From Leptothrix sp. (in: b-proteobacteria) (lineage in GTDB: Bacteria; Pseudomonadota; Gammaproteobacteria; Burkholderiales; Burkholderiaceae_C): a stretch of 39,596 nt of DNA. Shown in pieces: positions 29,909 to 39,198 of the stretch; position 1 is the first letter of the stretch; each line of letters starts with the position of its first letter. The notes beneath the pieces were generated by a model. That model did no database searches, was not told where the DNA came from, and worked only from the letters and a program-made list of their open reading frames with translations. The stretch spans positions 1-39,596 of the forward strand of contig PNKD01000026.1 of the NCBI GenBank assembly GCA_013822265.1. The letters run 5' to 3'. Position numbers and translations under genes: made by a program.

Positions 29909-29939
29909 TATGATGGGGCCGATGATGAAAGCGCTTTCA
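29909..29939 (+). promoter_or_regulatory. Promoter -10 and LacI-family-type operator
   Basis: TATGAT (29909-29914) is a five-of-six -10 match. About 12 bp downstream, at 29926-29939, TGAAAGCGCTTTCA is a perfect 14-bp palindrome with the central CG and flanks typical of LacI/GalR-family operators. It would cover about +5 to +18 of the transcript, a normal repressor position. The -35 (TGGCCG at 29886-29891) is weak. The operator overlaps the first possible start codons of the downstream gene. Confidence 0.6.
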
Positions 29940-32900
29940 ACATCCACCCCACTCACCCCGCGCGCCGCCGACGACCAGGGCACCGGAGAACCTGGTGCCG
30001 CCACCGCCGAGGCGGGCATGCAGGGAGGCTTCGTCACCGCAGGCGACGAGACCTGGTACCGCATCGACGGCTTCGACCGCCAGGCGCCGTTTTTCATCGC
30101 GCTGGCCGGCGACAGCGATCTCTGGGCTTTCGTCTCGAGCGCGGGCTCGCTGGCGGCGGGGCGGCGTGACGAGGACGGCGCCTTCCTGCCGTACGAGACG
30201 GTCGACAAGATCCACGCGCGCTGGGAGCACACCGGGCCGCGTACCTGGGTCCTGATCGACGGCGCGGCCGGGCGCGAACTGTGGCAGCCGTTTGCGCCGC
30301 GGCTCGGCGGCGCCGCGCCGGACGCCAGCCGCTCGTTGTGGAAGAACCTGTCGGGCACGCGCCTGCGCTTTCGCGAAGAGCATGCCGCGGCGGGCCTGGC
30401 CTTCCAGTACGAGTGGTTCACCGCCGCCGCGCTGGGCCTGGTGCGCACGGCGCGGCTGGAGCGCTTGGCGGGCGGCAGCCCGTCGCATGTGCGGGTGCTG
30501 GACGGCGTGCTCAACCTGCTGCCGCCGGGCATAGGCGTGAAGGTCGCCCAGGCCATGAGCAGCCTGACCGACGCCTACAAGTGGAACGAGGCCGCAGCGG
30601 GCGGCCGGCTCGGCCTGTTCACTTTGTACGCGCAGATCTGGGACCGCGCCGAGCCCAAGGAGTGCTTCGAGGCGTTGACGGCCTGGCATGCCGGCTTGCC
30701 CGTCGGCGCGCGCACGCTGCTGTCGGCGCATCAGGTCGGCACCTTCTGCCAGCAGGGCGAGGTCGAGGCCGAGACCTTGACACGCGGCCGCCCCAGCGCC
30801 TTCCTGGTGAACTTCGACAGCGCGCTGGCGCAGGGCGCGTGCGAGTGGCACATCGTCATCGACGGCCCGCGCTCGCAGGTCGAGGCCGCCGAACTCGCGC
30901 AGCGCCTGGCGGGCGGTGGCGGCACGGTGCAGGACATCGCCGCGGCACGCCGTGCCAACGATGCCGGCGTCGACGAACTGCTGGCCCGTGCCGATGGCTT
31001 CCAGCAGTCGGGCGACACCATGGCGGCCGCGCACCACCGCGCCAACGTGCTGTTCAACATCATGCGCGGCGGCGTCTTCGTCGACGGCACGCGCCTGGAC
31101 CGCGACGACCTGCTGGCCTTCGCGCGGCAGCGCCACCACGCCGTCGGCGCGGCGCTGGCCGCCACGGCGGCGGCATGGCCGGCGCAGGTCGAGCGCGAGG
31201 CCGCGCTGCAGGCCGCGCGCGACAGCGGCGGCGCCCAGGCCGAGCGCCTGGTGCTGGAGTACCTGCCGCTGACCTTCAGCCGCCGCCACGGCGACCCCAG
31301 CCGGCCCTGGAACCGATTCTCGATCCGCGTGCGCGACGCCGCGGGCCGGCGTGTCGTCAACCACCAGGGCAACTGGCGCGACATCTTCCAGAACTGGGAG
31401 GCGCTGCTGCCCAGCGCGCCGGCCTACGCCGGCTCGATGATCGCCACCTTCCTGGGCGCCATGTCGCCCGACGGCTACAACCCCTACCGCCTCGGCCGCG
31501 ACGGCATCGACTGGGAGGTCATCGAGCCCGGCAACCCCTGGAGCCACATCGGCTACTGGGGCGACCACCAGGTCATCTACCTGCTCAAGTTGATGGAGGC
31601 GGCAGCGGCGCACGAGCCGGCGCTGCTGCCGTCGCTGTGGGACCGGGCGCTGTTCAGCTTTGCCGACATTCCCTACCGCCTGAAGCCGCACGCCGAGCAG
31701 ACCGCGCGGCCCAAGCACACGCTCGACTTCGACGAGGCCGCGCACGGGCGTGCCGTCGAGCGTGCGCGCCGCCACGGCGCCGACGGCCGGCGCGTGTGCG
31801 ACGCCGCCGGCCTGCCGCTGCTGGCCACGCTGGGCGAGAAGCTGGCGATCATCGTGCTGGCCAAGGCCGGGTCGCTGCTGCCCGGCGGCGGCCTCTGGCT
31901 GCACACCCAGCGCCCCGAGTGGAACGACGCCAACAACGCGCTGGTGGGCAACGGGCTGTCGGTGGTGACGCTGGCACACCTGCGGCGGCTGCTCGGATTC
32001 CTGGTCACCCTGCCGGGCGCCGATCGGCCCTTCACGCTGGCCGAGCCGACGCTGCAGGCACTGCAGCGCTTCGACGCGCTGGTGCGCACGACGCCGCTGG
32101 CCGCCGTGGACGACGCCGTGGCGCGCCGTGCCTTCCTCGACGGCGCCGGCGCCGTGCTCGAGCCCTGGCGCGCTGCCGCCTACGACAGCGCCGCCGGCCG
32201 CGCGCCCGCGGTGCATGCGCCCGCCGGGCTGCTGGCCGGTCTGGCGCAGGCGCTGCTGCCGCTGGTCGACGCCACGCTGCACCGCGCCCGCCGCGACGAC
32301 GGTCTCTTCGACAGCTACAAGCTCGTGCACTTCACGCCCGGCCGTGCCGAGGTCGGCCGGCTCTACCCGATGCTCGAAGGCCAGGTGGCGCTGCTGTCCT
32401 GCGGCTTCCTGTCGCTGGCCGAGGCGGTGGCGCTGCTCGAGGCCTTGTTCGCGAGCCCGCTGTTCACGCCCGGCCGCCAGTCCTTCCTGCTCTACCCCGA
32501 CCGCGCCTTGCCCGGCTTCCTCGAGCGCAACCGGCTCGACGCCGACGCGCTGGCGCTGCCGGTGGTGCAGCGCCTGCTGCGCGAGGGCCGCGCCGACCTG
32601 CTGCAGCAGCAAAGCGACGGCACGGTGCGCTTTGCGCCGGCGCTGGCCAACCGCGGCGACCTCGAGGCCGCGGCCGCCGACCTCGGCGCCGAACTGCCGC
32701 CGCTGGCCGAGGCCTACGAGCGGCTGCTCGGGCACCACGAGTTCACCGGCCGCTCGGGCACCATGTTTGCCTACGAGGGCCTGGGCTGCATCTACTGGCA
32801 CATGGTGGCCAAGCTGCTGCTGGCGGTGCAGGAGCGCGTGTTCGAGGCGGCCGACCTGCGCGCCCCCGAACTGCCGGCGCTGCAGCACTTCTACCGCCGT

Positions 32901-33293
32901 GTGCGCGATGGCCTGGGCTACCGCAAGAGCGCCGCTGCCTACGGCGCCTTTCCGGCCGACCCCTACAGCCACACGCCGGGCGAAGGCGGCGCGCGACAGC
33001 CCGGCATGACGGGCCAGGTGAAGGAGGAGATCCTCACCCGCTGGGGCGAGCTGGGCCTGCGCGAGCGGGCGGGGCGGCTGCACTTCGACCCCGTGCTGCT
33101 CGACGCCGGCGAGATCCCCGCGGGCGGCGCGCTGCGCTTCACGCGGGCCGGTGTGCCCTATGCCTACCGGCGCGGCAGCGTGACCCGGCTGCGGGTGCGG
33201 CGCCACGACGGCTGGCACGACAGCCCCGAGCGCAGCTTCGACCCCCTGGGCGTGCTCGAGGTGGAGGCCGAAGTCGGCATGGCAACCGCCTGA
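29922..33293 (+). CDS. Large protein, possibly glycoside phosphorylase/hydrolase-like
   Basis: 1,123 residues if started at 29922; a start at 30018 (MQGGFVTAGDETWYRI) gives 1,091 and avoids the operator overlap. No signal peptide, so cytoplasmic. The N-terminal 250 residues look like a beta-sandwich (ETWYRIDGFDRQAPFF, WAFVSSAGSLAAGRR). The middle and C-terminal parts are helical, with GYWGDHQVIYLLKLME near residue 544 and PEWNDANNALVGNG near 667. The latter resembles the catalytic-Asp segment WNDGMN of family GH94 phosphorylases, and the whole layout (beta-sandwich plus alpha/alpha barrel) fits that clan. This assignment is inference from motif shape. The LacI-type operator independently points to carbohydrate metabolism. 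No transporter or regulator gene is adjacent. Confidence 0.75.
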   Translation: MMKALSTSTPLTPRAADDQGTGEPGAATAEAGMQGGFVTAGDETWYRIDGFDRQAPFFIALAGDSDLWAFVSSAGSLAAGRRDEDGAFLPYETVDKIHARWEHTGPRTWVLIDGAAGRELWQPFAPRLGGAAPDASRSLWKNLSGTRLRFREEHAAAGLAFQYEWFTAAALGLVRTARLERLAGGSPSHVRVLDGVLNLLPPGIGVKVAQAMSSLTDAYKWNEAAAGGRLGLFTLYAQIWDRAEPKECFEALTAWHAGLPVGARTLLSAHQVGTFCQQGEVEAETLTRGRPSAFLVNFDSALAQGACEWHIVIDGPRSQVEAAELAQRLAGGGGTVQDIAAARRANDAGVDELLARADGFQQSGDTMAAAHHRANVLFNIMRGGVFVDGTRLDRDDLLAFARQRHHAVGAALAATAAAWPAQVEREAALQAARDSGGAQAERLVLEYLPLTFSRRHGDPSRPWNRFSIRVRDAAGRRVVNHQGNWRDIFQNWEALLPSAPAYAGSMIATFLGAMSPDGYNPYRLGRDGIDWEVIEPGNPWSHIGYWGDHQVIYLLKLMEAAAAHEPALLPSLWDRALFSFADIPYRLKPHAEQTARPKHTLDFDEAAHGRAVERARRHGADGRRVCDAAGLPLLATLGEKLAIIVLAKAGSLLPGGGLWLHTQRPEWNDANNALVGNGLSVVTLAHLRRLLGFLVTLPGADRPFTLAEPTLQALQRFDALVRTTPLAAVDDAVARRAFLDGAGAVLEPWRAAAYDSAAGRAPAVHAPAGLLAGLAQALLPLVDATLHRARRDDGLFDSYKLVHFTPGRAEVGRLYPMLEGQVALLSCGFLSLAEAVALLEALFASPLFTPGRQSFLLYPDRALPGFLERNRLDADALALPVVQRLLREGRADLLQQQSDGTVRFAPALANRGDLEAAAADLGAELPPLAEAYERLLGHHEFTGRSGTMFAYEGLGCIYWHMVAKLLLAVQERVFEAADLRAPELPALQHFYRRVRDGLGYRKSAAAYGAFPADPYSHTPGEGGARQPGMTGQVKEEILTRWGELGLRERAGRLHFDPVLLDAGEIPAGGALRFTRAGVPYAYRRGSVTRLRVRRHDGWHDSPERSFDPLGVLEVEAEVGMATA

Positions 33294-33337
33294 GGTCCGG
33301 GCCGCTGCGGCGGCCGCTGGCGCGCTGGGCCCCTGAA

Positions 33338-33353
33338 GGCTGAGCGTTCAGCC
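33338..33353. terminator. Short hairpin between convergent genes
   Basis: GGCTGA-GCGT-TCAGCC, a perfect 6-bp stem with a 4-nt loop, sits just before the nrfA stop and after the large enzyme gene. No U tract. A weak candidate for a shared terminator. Confidence 0.3.
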
Positions 33354-33355
33354 GG

Positions 33356-34891
33356 TCATGGCTTCTTGGCGGGTGCCGGTGCCGGCGCCGGCGCAGGGGC
33401 CGGTGCCGCGGCCGCCACCTTCGTGACGCCGAAGCCCAGCCGCGCCACGATGGTCTCACCCTGGCGCGCGTAGTCCAGCGCCTCGCCCAGCACCTTGGCG
33501 GCCTCCTGCGGGGCATGGAAGCCCATCGAGTTCTCGGCGGCGATGAAGTCCAGCCGCCACTGCGCCTTGCGCTGCAGTTCGAGCGCGTCGTTCAGCTGCG
33601 CGGGCGTGGCGCCCGCCTTCTTGGCGGCGTTGATGGTGTCGATGAGCGCGGTGATGGCCACGCCGCCGCGCTGCAGCAGGTCGAAGTTGCGCTGCTGGAT
33701 GAGGTCGACCCGCGTCTTGATCTCCTGCTCGGACTGCTTGTGGCAGGTCTGGCAGGCGCGGGCCACGTTGAGCAGCGGGCTGCGCACCCAGTGGTCGGAG
33801 ATCTTGGTCGCGCCGTCGCGCATGTAGGGCATGTGGCAGTCGGCGCAGGCCACGCCGCTGCGTGCGTGCACGCCCTGGCTCCAGAGTTCGAACTCGGGGT
33901 GCTGGGCCTTCAGGATGGGCGCGCCGGTCTCGGCGTGCTTGTAGTCGAAGAAGCGCTCGCCGCTGGCGAACTTGGTCTCGTTCCAGTGCGCCTCGGTCTG
34001 CTCGACCTTCAAGCCCTTGCTCCACGGGAAGGTCAGCGGCATCTGCGAAGAGCAGTAGTACTCGACGTGGCACTGCGCGCAGACGTAGCTGCGCATCTCG
34101 GTGCGCGTGGCGTCCTTGTTGGGGTCGTAGGGCTGGTCCTTGCCGCCGGCGCGCCAGCGCTCGATCGACGGCGCGAACGGCGTCTCGGCGGTCGAGGTGG
34201 CCAGGCTCTGTATGCCCTGGATGAAGCCCGGCCGCGTGACGATCAGCGCCATGGTCTTGGCGTCGTGGCAATCGGCGCAGGTCACCGAGTGGCCGTGGCC
34301 CATGTCGTGCAGCTTCTTGTTCAGGTCCTTGTAGCTGTACTTGTAGCTGGCCTCGAAACCCTTCATCGCGTCGCCGCCGCCGAGTTCCTTGTACAGCGGC
34401 ATCACCGCGGCGTGGCAGTGCAGGCAAGAGCCCGTCTGCGGCTTGCTCTGGCGCGCCGTGTCTTCCTGGTCCTTCAGCATGAAGGCGTGGCCGCGGCGGT
34501 CGCGGTAGTCGATGGAGAACGCATAGCCGAGGAACATCTTCTTCAGCCAGGGGTCGCGTTCGATCTTCTGCTCGGGCAGCGCCTCGCTGCCGCCGTGGCC
34601 GCCGAAACGCGTGCGCGTGGCCTGCGCCGTGAGCAGGTAGCTGTCGTACTGCTTGGGCCAGTTCACGCCCCACTTGGCGGCGTCGGTGGTGTCCTGCGTC
34701 ACCTCCACCAGCCGCGTCGTGGTGACCTTGGCCTCCTGCTTGCGGTCGAAGATGTTGGTCAGCAGCGCCGTGGCGCCGGCCGCGGCGATGGCCACGACGA
34801 CCACCAGGCCGATGAGCAACGGCGTCGACACGCCGGCCTGGGTCTTCTTGTGGGCGAATGGGAGAGTCTTCAAGGCAAGCTCCGGTTTCAT
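33356..34891 (-). CDS. nrfA: Pentahaem cytochrome c nitrite reductase NrfA, CxxCH variant
   Basis: 511 residues. An N-terminal transmembrane helix (about 20-45) anchors it on the periplasmic side. Five haem motifs: CLHCH (about 156), CADCH (205), CAQCH (271), CADCH (349) and CQTCH (380). Catalytic and calcium-site features of NrfA are present: RRGH before the first haem, HVEYY after the third, LKAQHPE and the HAR segment before the fourth. It reduces nitrite to ammonium with six electrons. The first haem, normally Lys-ligated (CxxCK), here has CxxCH. The C terminus is an Ala-Pro repeat ending KKP. The ATG overlaps the nrfH stop as ATGA, so electron donor and enzyme are translated together. 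Confidence 0.93.
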   Translation of the reverse strand: MKPELALKTLPFAHKKTQAGVSTPLLIGLVVVVAIAAAGATALLTNIFDRKQEAKVTTTRLVEVTQDTTDAAKWGVNWPKQYDSYLLTAQATRTRFGGHGGSEALPEQKIERDPWLKKMFLGYAFSIDYRDRRGHAFMLKDQEDTARQSKPQTGSCLHCHAAVMPLYKELGGGDAMKGFEASYKYSYKDLNKKLHDMGHGHSVTCADCHDAKTMALIVTRPGFIQGIQSLATSTAETPFAPSIERWRAGGKDQPYDPNKDATRTEMRSYVCAQCHVEYYCSSQMPLTFPWSKGLKVEQTEAHWNETKFASGERFFDYKHAETGAPILKAQHPEFELWSQGVHARSGVACADCHMPYMRDGATKISDHWVRSPLLNVARACQTCHKQSEQEIKTRVDLIQQRNFDLLQRGGVAITALIDTINAAKKAGATPAQLNDALELQRKAQWRLDFIAAENSMGFHAPQEAAKVLGEALDYARQGETIVARLGFGVTKVAAAAPAPAPAPAPAPAKKP

Positions 34892-35421
34892 TGACGCGGC
34901 CCGCCCAGGCCGGCGGTATCGCCGTGGCCGACGGTTCGATGGCAGTGCACGCAGGTGAATTCAGCGCCGCGGCCGGTTTCGGCGGCGGCCTCGTGCACCA
35001 GCGTGCCGTGGCAAGCCAGGCAGCTGGCCTGCAGGATGCGGGCGTTGGGCGGCTTGATCGCGATGGGCTCGTGGAAGTCCTGCATCGTGAAGGCCCTGGA
35101 GTGGTGCCAGCCGTTGACGGCCTTGGCCGTCCACTTGCCGACGAAGTCGTGCGGCAGGTGGCAGTCGACGCAGCCGGCCACCGCGTGGTGGCTGGACTTC
35201 TGCCACGAGTCGTACTGCGGATTCATGATGTGGCAGTTGACGCACACCTTGGGGTCGGAGCTCATGTACGACAGCCCCTCGGCATAGACCATGGTGTAGC
35301 CGCCGACCCCCGCGGCAATGCCCGTCAGCAGCGCCAGCAACACCAGCAGCCAAGTGCTGCCGGCCAGGCCGCGCTGCCGTCTTGCCCGCCTGATTTCCAC
35401 GCGCCGCTCCATGCTGTGCAT
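34888..35421 (-). CDS. nrfH: Tetrahaem cytochrome NrfH, quinol-oxidising subunit
   Basis: 177 residues. A basic start and one transmembrane helix ([19 protein letters not shown], about 24-42) are followed by four CxxCH motifs: CVNCH, CVDCH, CLACH and CVHCH. This is the NapC/NirT-type membrane cytochrome that passes electrons from menaquinol or ubiquinol to NrfA. The conserved [13 protein letters not shown] run precedes the first haem. It is the first gene of the nrfHA operon, divergent from nsrR. The ribosome binding site at the chosen ATG is weak; an ATG three codons later is an alternative. Confidence 0.93.
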   Translation of the reverse strand: MHSMERRVEIRRARRQRGLAGSTWLLVLLALLTGIAAGVGGYTMVYAEGLSYMSSDPKVCVNCHIMNPQYDSWQKSSHHAVAGCVDCHLPHDFVGKWTAKAVNGWHHSRAFTMQDFHEPIAIKPPNARILQASCLACHGTLVHEAAAETGRGAEFTCVHCHRTVGHGDTAGLGGPRQ

Positions 35422-35525
35422 CGATGCGCACCGATCGCGAAGACCGCGGCGCCGATAAGGTTCATCCAGAGTGCCTCAATTGAACCGGCTGCGGCGCCTG
35501 TTGTCAGCCTTGCCCTGGCCTCAAC

Positions 35526-35564
35526 TTGATGCAGCGCAAAGGTCAGGCTCGGCCGCGCTGCATC
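35526..35564. promoter_or_regulatory. nrfH-nsrR intergenic dyad and FNR/DNR-like site
   Basis: GATGCAGCGC (35528-35537) and GCGCTGCATC (35555-35564) form a perfect 10-bp inverted repeat with a 17-bp spacer. The left arm overlaps TTGAT-GCAG-CGCAA (35526-35539), matching the FNR/DNR consensus TTGAT-N4-ATCAA in eight of ten positions. The GATGCA core also resembles an NsrR half-site. It lies 24-62 bp upstream of nsrR, where it could control both divergent genes. The regulators are inferred, not shown. Confidence 0.5.
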
Positions 35565-35587
35565 CTGCATACCCGGAGCGGTAACCG

Positions 35588-36076
35588 ATGCAACTCACGA
35601 AGTGGACCGACTACAGCCTGCGCGTGCTGATGCACTGCGCCGTCCACGAGGGTCGAACCGCCGCGGTGAGCATCGCCGAGATCGAGCAGGCCCACCGCAT
35701 TTCGCGCAGCCACCTCAACAAGGTGGTGATGGCACTGGCCGCGCAGGGCTTCTTGGAAACGCGTCGCGGCCGCGGCGGCGGCCTGCGGCTGCTGCGCCCG
35801 GCCGCCGACACGACGGTCGGCGAGGTCGTGCGCCGCACCGAGACCGACTTGAACCTGCTGGAGTGCTTCGACGCCGCGAGCAACGCCTGCAGGCTCGCTG
35901 GTGGATGCCGCCTCGAGGCGCTGGTGCACGAGGCCAGGGCGCGCTTTCTCGGTGTGCTCGATGGCGTCAGCCTGGCCGACCTGGCCACGCCCGCGGTGTG
36001 CCGCTTCGCGCTCGGCGGCGGCGTGGCGGTGCCGGTGCCGGTGCCGGCGCCTCGCAGGCGGGCGCGGTCGAAGTGA
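35588..36076 (+). CDS. nsrR: Rrf2 family regulator NsrR (nitric oxide-sensing)
   Basis: 162 residues. The Rrf2 winged helix begins MQLTKWTDYSLRVLMHCA and includes the recognition segment ISRSHLNKVVMAL and wing TRRGRGGGL. Three cysteines in LLECFDAASNACRLAGGC (about 92-108) would ligate the [Fe-S] cluster that reacts with nitric oxide. NsrR commonly represses NO-detoxification and nitrite-reduction genes; the divergent nrfHA supports this. The tail VAVPVPVPAPRRRARSK is low-complexity, encoded by GCCGGT-like hexamer repeats. A GGAG ribosome binding site precedes the ATG. Confidence 0.92.
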   Translation: MQLTKWTDYSLRVLMHCAVHEGRTAAVSIAEIEQAHRISRSHLNKVVMALAAQGFLETRRGRGGGLRLLRPAADTTVGEVVRRTETDLNLLECFDAASNACRLAGGCRLEALVHEARARFLGVLDGVSLADLATPAVCRFALGGGVAVPVPVPAPRRRARSK

Positions 36077-36078
36077 AA

Positions 36079-36100
36079 ACGGCCCGCCGAAGCGGGCCGT
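36079..36100 (-). terminator. Rho-independent terminator of acnB
   Basis: Perfect 9-bp stem ACGGCCCGC / GCGGGCCGT with a 4-base loop (CGAA on the plus strand, TTCG on the minus strand). Read on the minus strand it is followed by TTTTCACTT, a short U tract. It lies 25 bp after the acnB stop and just past the nsrR stop, so it may serve both convergent genes. Confidence 0.7.
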
Positions 36101-36125
36101 CGCGGCATGAAGCGGTGACCTGCCG

Positions 36126-38729
36126 TCAGGCCGTCACGCCCTTGGCCACTTCGGCGTACTCGTCGATCTGGTCGAAGTTCATGTAGCGGTAGATGGCCGC
36201 GCCGTCGGCGTTGACGATGCCCATGTCGGCCTGGTACTCGGCTACCGTCGGCAGCCGGCCCAGCTTGGAGGCCACCGCCGCCAGCTCGGCCGAGGCCAGG
36301 AAGACATTGGCGTTTTTGCCCAGGCGGTTGGGGAAGTTGCGCGTGCTGGTGCTGACCACCGTGGCGCCTTCTCGGACCTGCGCCTGGTTGCCCATGCACA
36401 GGCTGCAGCCGGGCATCTCGGTGCGCGCACCGGCGGCGCCGAAGTTGGCGTAGTGGCCTTCCTTGACGAGTTCGTCCTGGTCCATCTTGGTGGGCGGGGC
36501 CACCCACAGCTTGACCGGGATGTCGCGCTTGCCGGCGAGCAGCTTGCTGGCGGCGCGGAAGTGGCCGATGTTGGTCATGCAGCTGCCGATGAAGGCCTCG
36601 TCGATCTTCGTGCCGGCCACTTCACTCAGGAACTTCGCGTCGTCGGGGTCGTTGGGGCAGCACAGGATGGGCTCCTTGATGGTGTCCATGTCGATCTCGA
36701 GCACGTGCGCGTATTCGGCGTCCTTGTCGGCTTCAAGCAGGCTGGGCGCGGCCAGCCACTCTTGCATCTTGGCGATGCGGCGCTCGATGCTGCGCTTGTC
36801 TTCGTAGCCCTGGGCGATCATGTTCTTCAGCAGCACGATGTTGCTGCTCAGGTACTCGACGATGGGCGCCTGGTTCAGCTTGATCGTGCAGCCCGCGGCG
36901 CTGCGCTCGGCCGACGCGTCGCTGAGCTCGAAGGCCTGTTCGACTTTCAGGTCGGGCAGGCCCTCGATCTCGAGGATGCGGCCCGAGAACTCGTTGACCT
37001 TGCCGGCCTTGGCCACCGTCAGCAGGCCCTTCTTGATGGCGAAGAGCGGAATCGCGTGCACCAGGTCGCGCAGCGTCACGCCGGGCTGCATCTTGCCGGT
37101 GAAGCGCACGAGCACGCTCTCGGGCATGTCCAGCGGCATCACGCCTGTGGCCGCGCCGAAGGCCACCAACCCCGAGCCCGCGGGGAAGCTGATGCCGATC
37201 GGGAAACGTGTGTGGCTGTCGCCACCGGTGCCCACGGTGTCGGGCAGCAGCATGCGGTTGAGCCAGCTGTGGATGATGCCGTCGCCCGGCTTCAGGCTGA
37301 TGCCGCCGCGTTTGCTCATGAAGGCCGGCAGTTCGCGGTGCGTCTTCACGTCCACGGGTTTCGGGTAGGCCGCGGTGTGGCAGAAGCTCTGCATCACCAG
37401 GTCGGCGCTGAAGCCCAGGCAGGCCAGATCCTTCAGCTCGTCGCGCGTCATCGTGCCGGTGGTGTCCTGGCTGCCGATGCTGGTCATCTTCGGCTCGCAG
37501 TAGGTGCCCGGGCGCACGCCCTGGTCCTTGCCGTCGATGTCAGGCAGGCCGCAGGCGCGGCCGACCATCTTCTGCGCCAGCGTGAAGCCGGCCTGGGTGC
37601 CCGCGGGCGGCTGCGGCAGGCGGAACACGGTGGACGCCGGCAGGCCCAGGCACTCGCGTGCCCGCGAGGTCAGGCCGCGGCCGATGATCAGGTTGATGCG
37701 TCCGCCTGCGCGCACCTCGTCGAAGATGACCTGGTTGCGCATCTCGAAGCTGGCGACGACCTTGCCGTCCTTCACGATCCTGCCGTCGTAGGGCTGGATG
37801 TCGACGACGTCGCCCATCTCGAGCTGGCTCACGTCGACCTCGATGGGCAGCGAGCCGGCGTCTTCCTGCGTGTTGAAGTAGATCGGCGCGATCTTGCCGC
37901 CCAGCGTGACGCCGCCGTAGCGCTTGTTGGGCACGAAGGGGATGTCCTGCCCGGTGGCCCAGATGGCGCTGTTGGTGGCGCTCTTGCGGCTGGAGCCGGT
38001 GCCCACCACGTCGCCGACGTAGGCCACCAGGTGGCCCTTCTTCTTCAGGTCCTCGATGAACTGCATCGGGCCGCGCTTGCCGTCTTCCTCGGGTTTGAAG
38101 GCCGCGCCGGCGCGCGTGTTCTTCAGCATCGCCAGGTAGTGCAGCGGGATGTCGGCGCGGCTCCAGGCATCGGGGGCGGGGCTCAGGTCGTCGGTGTTGG
38201 TCTCGCCGGGCACCTTGAAGACGGTGACGGTGATGGTCCTGGGGACTTCGGGGCGCGCGGTGAACCACTCGGCATCGGCCCAGCTCTTCATCACGTCCTT
38301 GGCCTTGGCGTTGCCGCGCTTGGCCTTCTCGGCGACGTCGTTGAAGAAGTCGAACATCAGCAGCGTCTTCTTCAGCGCCTCGGCGGCCACGTCGGCGACT
38401 TCGGCGTCGTCGAGCAACTCGATCAGCGGGTGCACGTTGTAGCCGCCGACCATGGTGCCCAGCAGTTCGGTCGCCTGGGCCTTGCTGATCAGCCCCACCT
38501 TCACGTCACCATGCGCCACGGCGGCCAGGAAACTGGCCTTGACCTTGGCCGCGTCGTCCACGCCCGGCGGCACGCGGTGCGTCAGCAAGTCCATCAGGAA
38601 GGCTTCTTCGCCGGCCGGCGGCGACTTGATGAGCTCGATCAGCGCCTCGACCTGCTTGGCGTCGAGCGGCAGCGGCGGGATGCCGAGCGCGGCGCGCTCG
38701 GCGGCATGTTGGCGATAGGCTTGCAGCAT
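36126..38729 (-). CDS. acnB: Aconitate hydratase B
   Basis: 867-residue AcnB, the normal length. It isomerises citrate to isocitrate in the TCA cycle and carries a [4Fe-4S] cluster. The N-terminal HEAT-like domain (AcnB-specific) is followed by domains with [16 protein letters not shown] near residue 245. The cluster ligands are Cys717 ([12 protein letters not shown]) and Cys775/Cys778 (PGCSLCMGN). A GGAG ribosome binding site precedes the ATG. It lies 49 nt downstream of vapC on the same strand, so some read-through from the vapBC promoter is possible; I see no clear promoter of its own in the 49 nt. Confidence 0.98.
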   Translation of the reverse strand: MLQAYRQHAAERAALGIPPLPLDAKQVEALIELIKSPPAGEEAFLMDLLTHRVPPGVDDAAKVKASFLAAVAHGDVKVGLISKAQATELLGTMVGGYNVHPLIELLDDAEVADVAAEALKKTLLMFDFFNDVAEKAKRGNAKAKDVMKSWADAEWFTARPEVPRTITVTVFKVPGETNTDDLSPAPDAWSRADIPLHYLAMLKNTRAGAAFKPEEDGKRGPMQFIEDLKKKGHLVAYVGDVVGTGSSRKSATNSAIWATGQDIPFVPNKRYGGVTLGGKIAPIYFNTQEDAGSLPIEVDVSQLEMGDVVDIQPYDGRIVKDGKVVASFEMRNQVIFDEVRAGGRINLIIGRGLTSRARECLGLPASTVFRLPQPPAGTQAGFTLAQKMVGRACGLPDIDGKDQGVRPGTYCEPKMTSIGSQDTTGTMTRDELKDLACLGFSADLVMQSFCHTAAYPKPVDVKTHRELPAFMSKRGGISLKPGDGIIHSWLNRMLLPDTVGTGGDSHTRFPIGISFPAGSGLVAFGAATGVMPLDMPESVLVRFTGKMQPGVTLRDLVHAIPLFAIKKGLLTVAKAGKVNEFSGRILEIEGLPDLKVEQAFELSDASAERSAAGCTIKLNQAPIVEYLSSNIVLLKNMIAQGYEDKRSIERRIAKMQEWLAAPSLLEADKDAEYAHVLEIDMDTIKEPILCCPNDPDDAKFLSEVAGTKIDEAFIGSCMTNIGHFRAASKLLAGKRDIPVKLWVAPPTKMDQDELVKEGHYANFGAAGARTEMPGCSLCMGNQAQVREGATVVSTSTRNFPNRLGKNANVFLASAELAAVASKLGRLPTVAEYQADMGIVNADGAAIYRYMNFDQIDEYAEVAKGVTA

Positions 38730-38778
38730 GGGGTGGGCTCCAGGTGAATGGGGTGACGAATGGCGCGGCGGGCTGGCG

Positions 38779-39198
38779 TCAGGCTTGGGGCACGATGACC
38801 TTCAGGCCCTTGAAGTAGTCGCGAAAGAACGCCGGGTCGCGGGTGATCAGCGCCGTGCACTGCAGCAGCGCGTGGGCGCCGATCAGGAAGTCGGGCACCG
38901 CGCGTGCCGCGGCCACCGGCTGGCCCGCGGCCTTGCGGCGCTCCTTCCAGCGCCGCTGCATCTCGCCGGCGCGCACGGCGGCACGCGACTCGATGGCGGA
39001 AAAACCGATGCCGGCGTCTTCCAGCGTGTCGAACAGTTCGGCACCGTAACCCAGGCCGGAAACCACTTCGGCAACGACGACATCGCAGGCCACCACGGGG
39101 CCGCGCATCAGCGCCTGGCGCAAGCTGTCCTCGGCCGCCTCGGCGCGCAGGTCGTCGCCGAGCAGGTCGATGAGCACCGACGAATCGATGGCGATCAC
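38779..39198 (-). CDS. vapC: VapC-like PIN domain ribonuclease toxin
   Basis: 139 residues starting at GTG, which overlaps the antitoxin stop as GTGA. The PIN active-site acids are visible: Asp5 in [12 protein letters not shown], Glu near 43 in VVVAEVVSG, Asp near 102 in [11 protein letters not shown], and Asp in TRDPAFF near 120. VapC toxins cut specific RNAs, often tRNA-fMet or rRNA; the target cannot be predicted. The overlap gives coupling to the antitoxin. The frame is open upstream but that part reads through the antitoxin gene. Confidence 0.92.
   Translation of the reverse strand: MIAIDSSVLIDLLGDDLRAEAAEDSLRQALMRGPVVACDVVVAEVVSGLGYGAELFDTLEDAGIGFSAIESRAAVRAGEMQRRWKERRKAAGQPVAAARAVPDFLIGAHALLQCTALITRDPAFFRDYFKGLKVIVPQA

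Noticed and set aside
29937-33218. A 1,093-codon antisense frame opposite the large enzyme
   Set aside because: Composition is the low-complexity Arg/Gln/His/Val-rich type produced by antisense reading of GC-rich genes. It has no motif, ribosome binding site or promoter.
36453-38747. A 764-codon plus-strand frame opposite acnB
   Set aside because: It is the mirror of a well-defined aconitase gene, with no family resemblance of its own.
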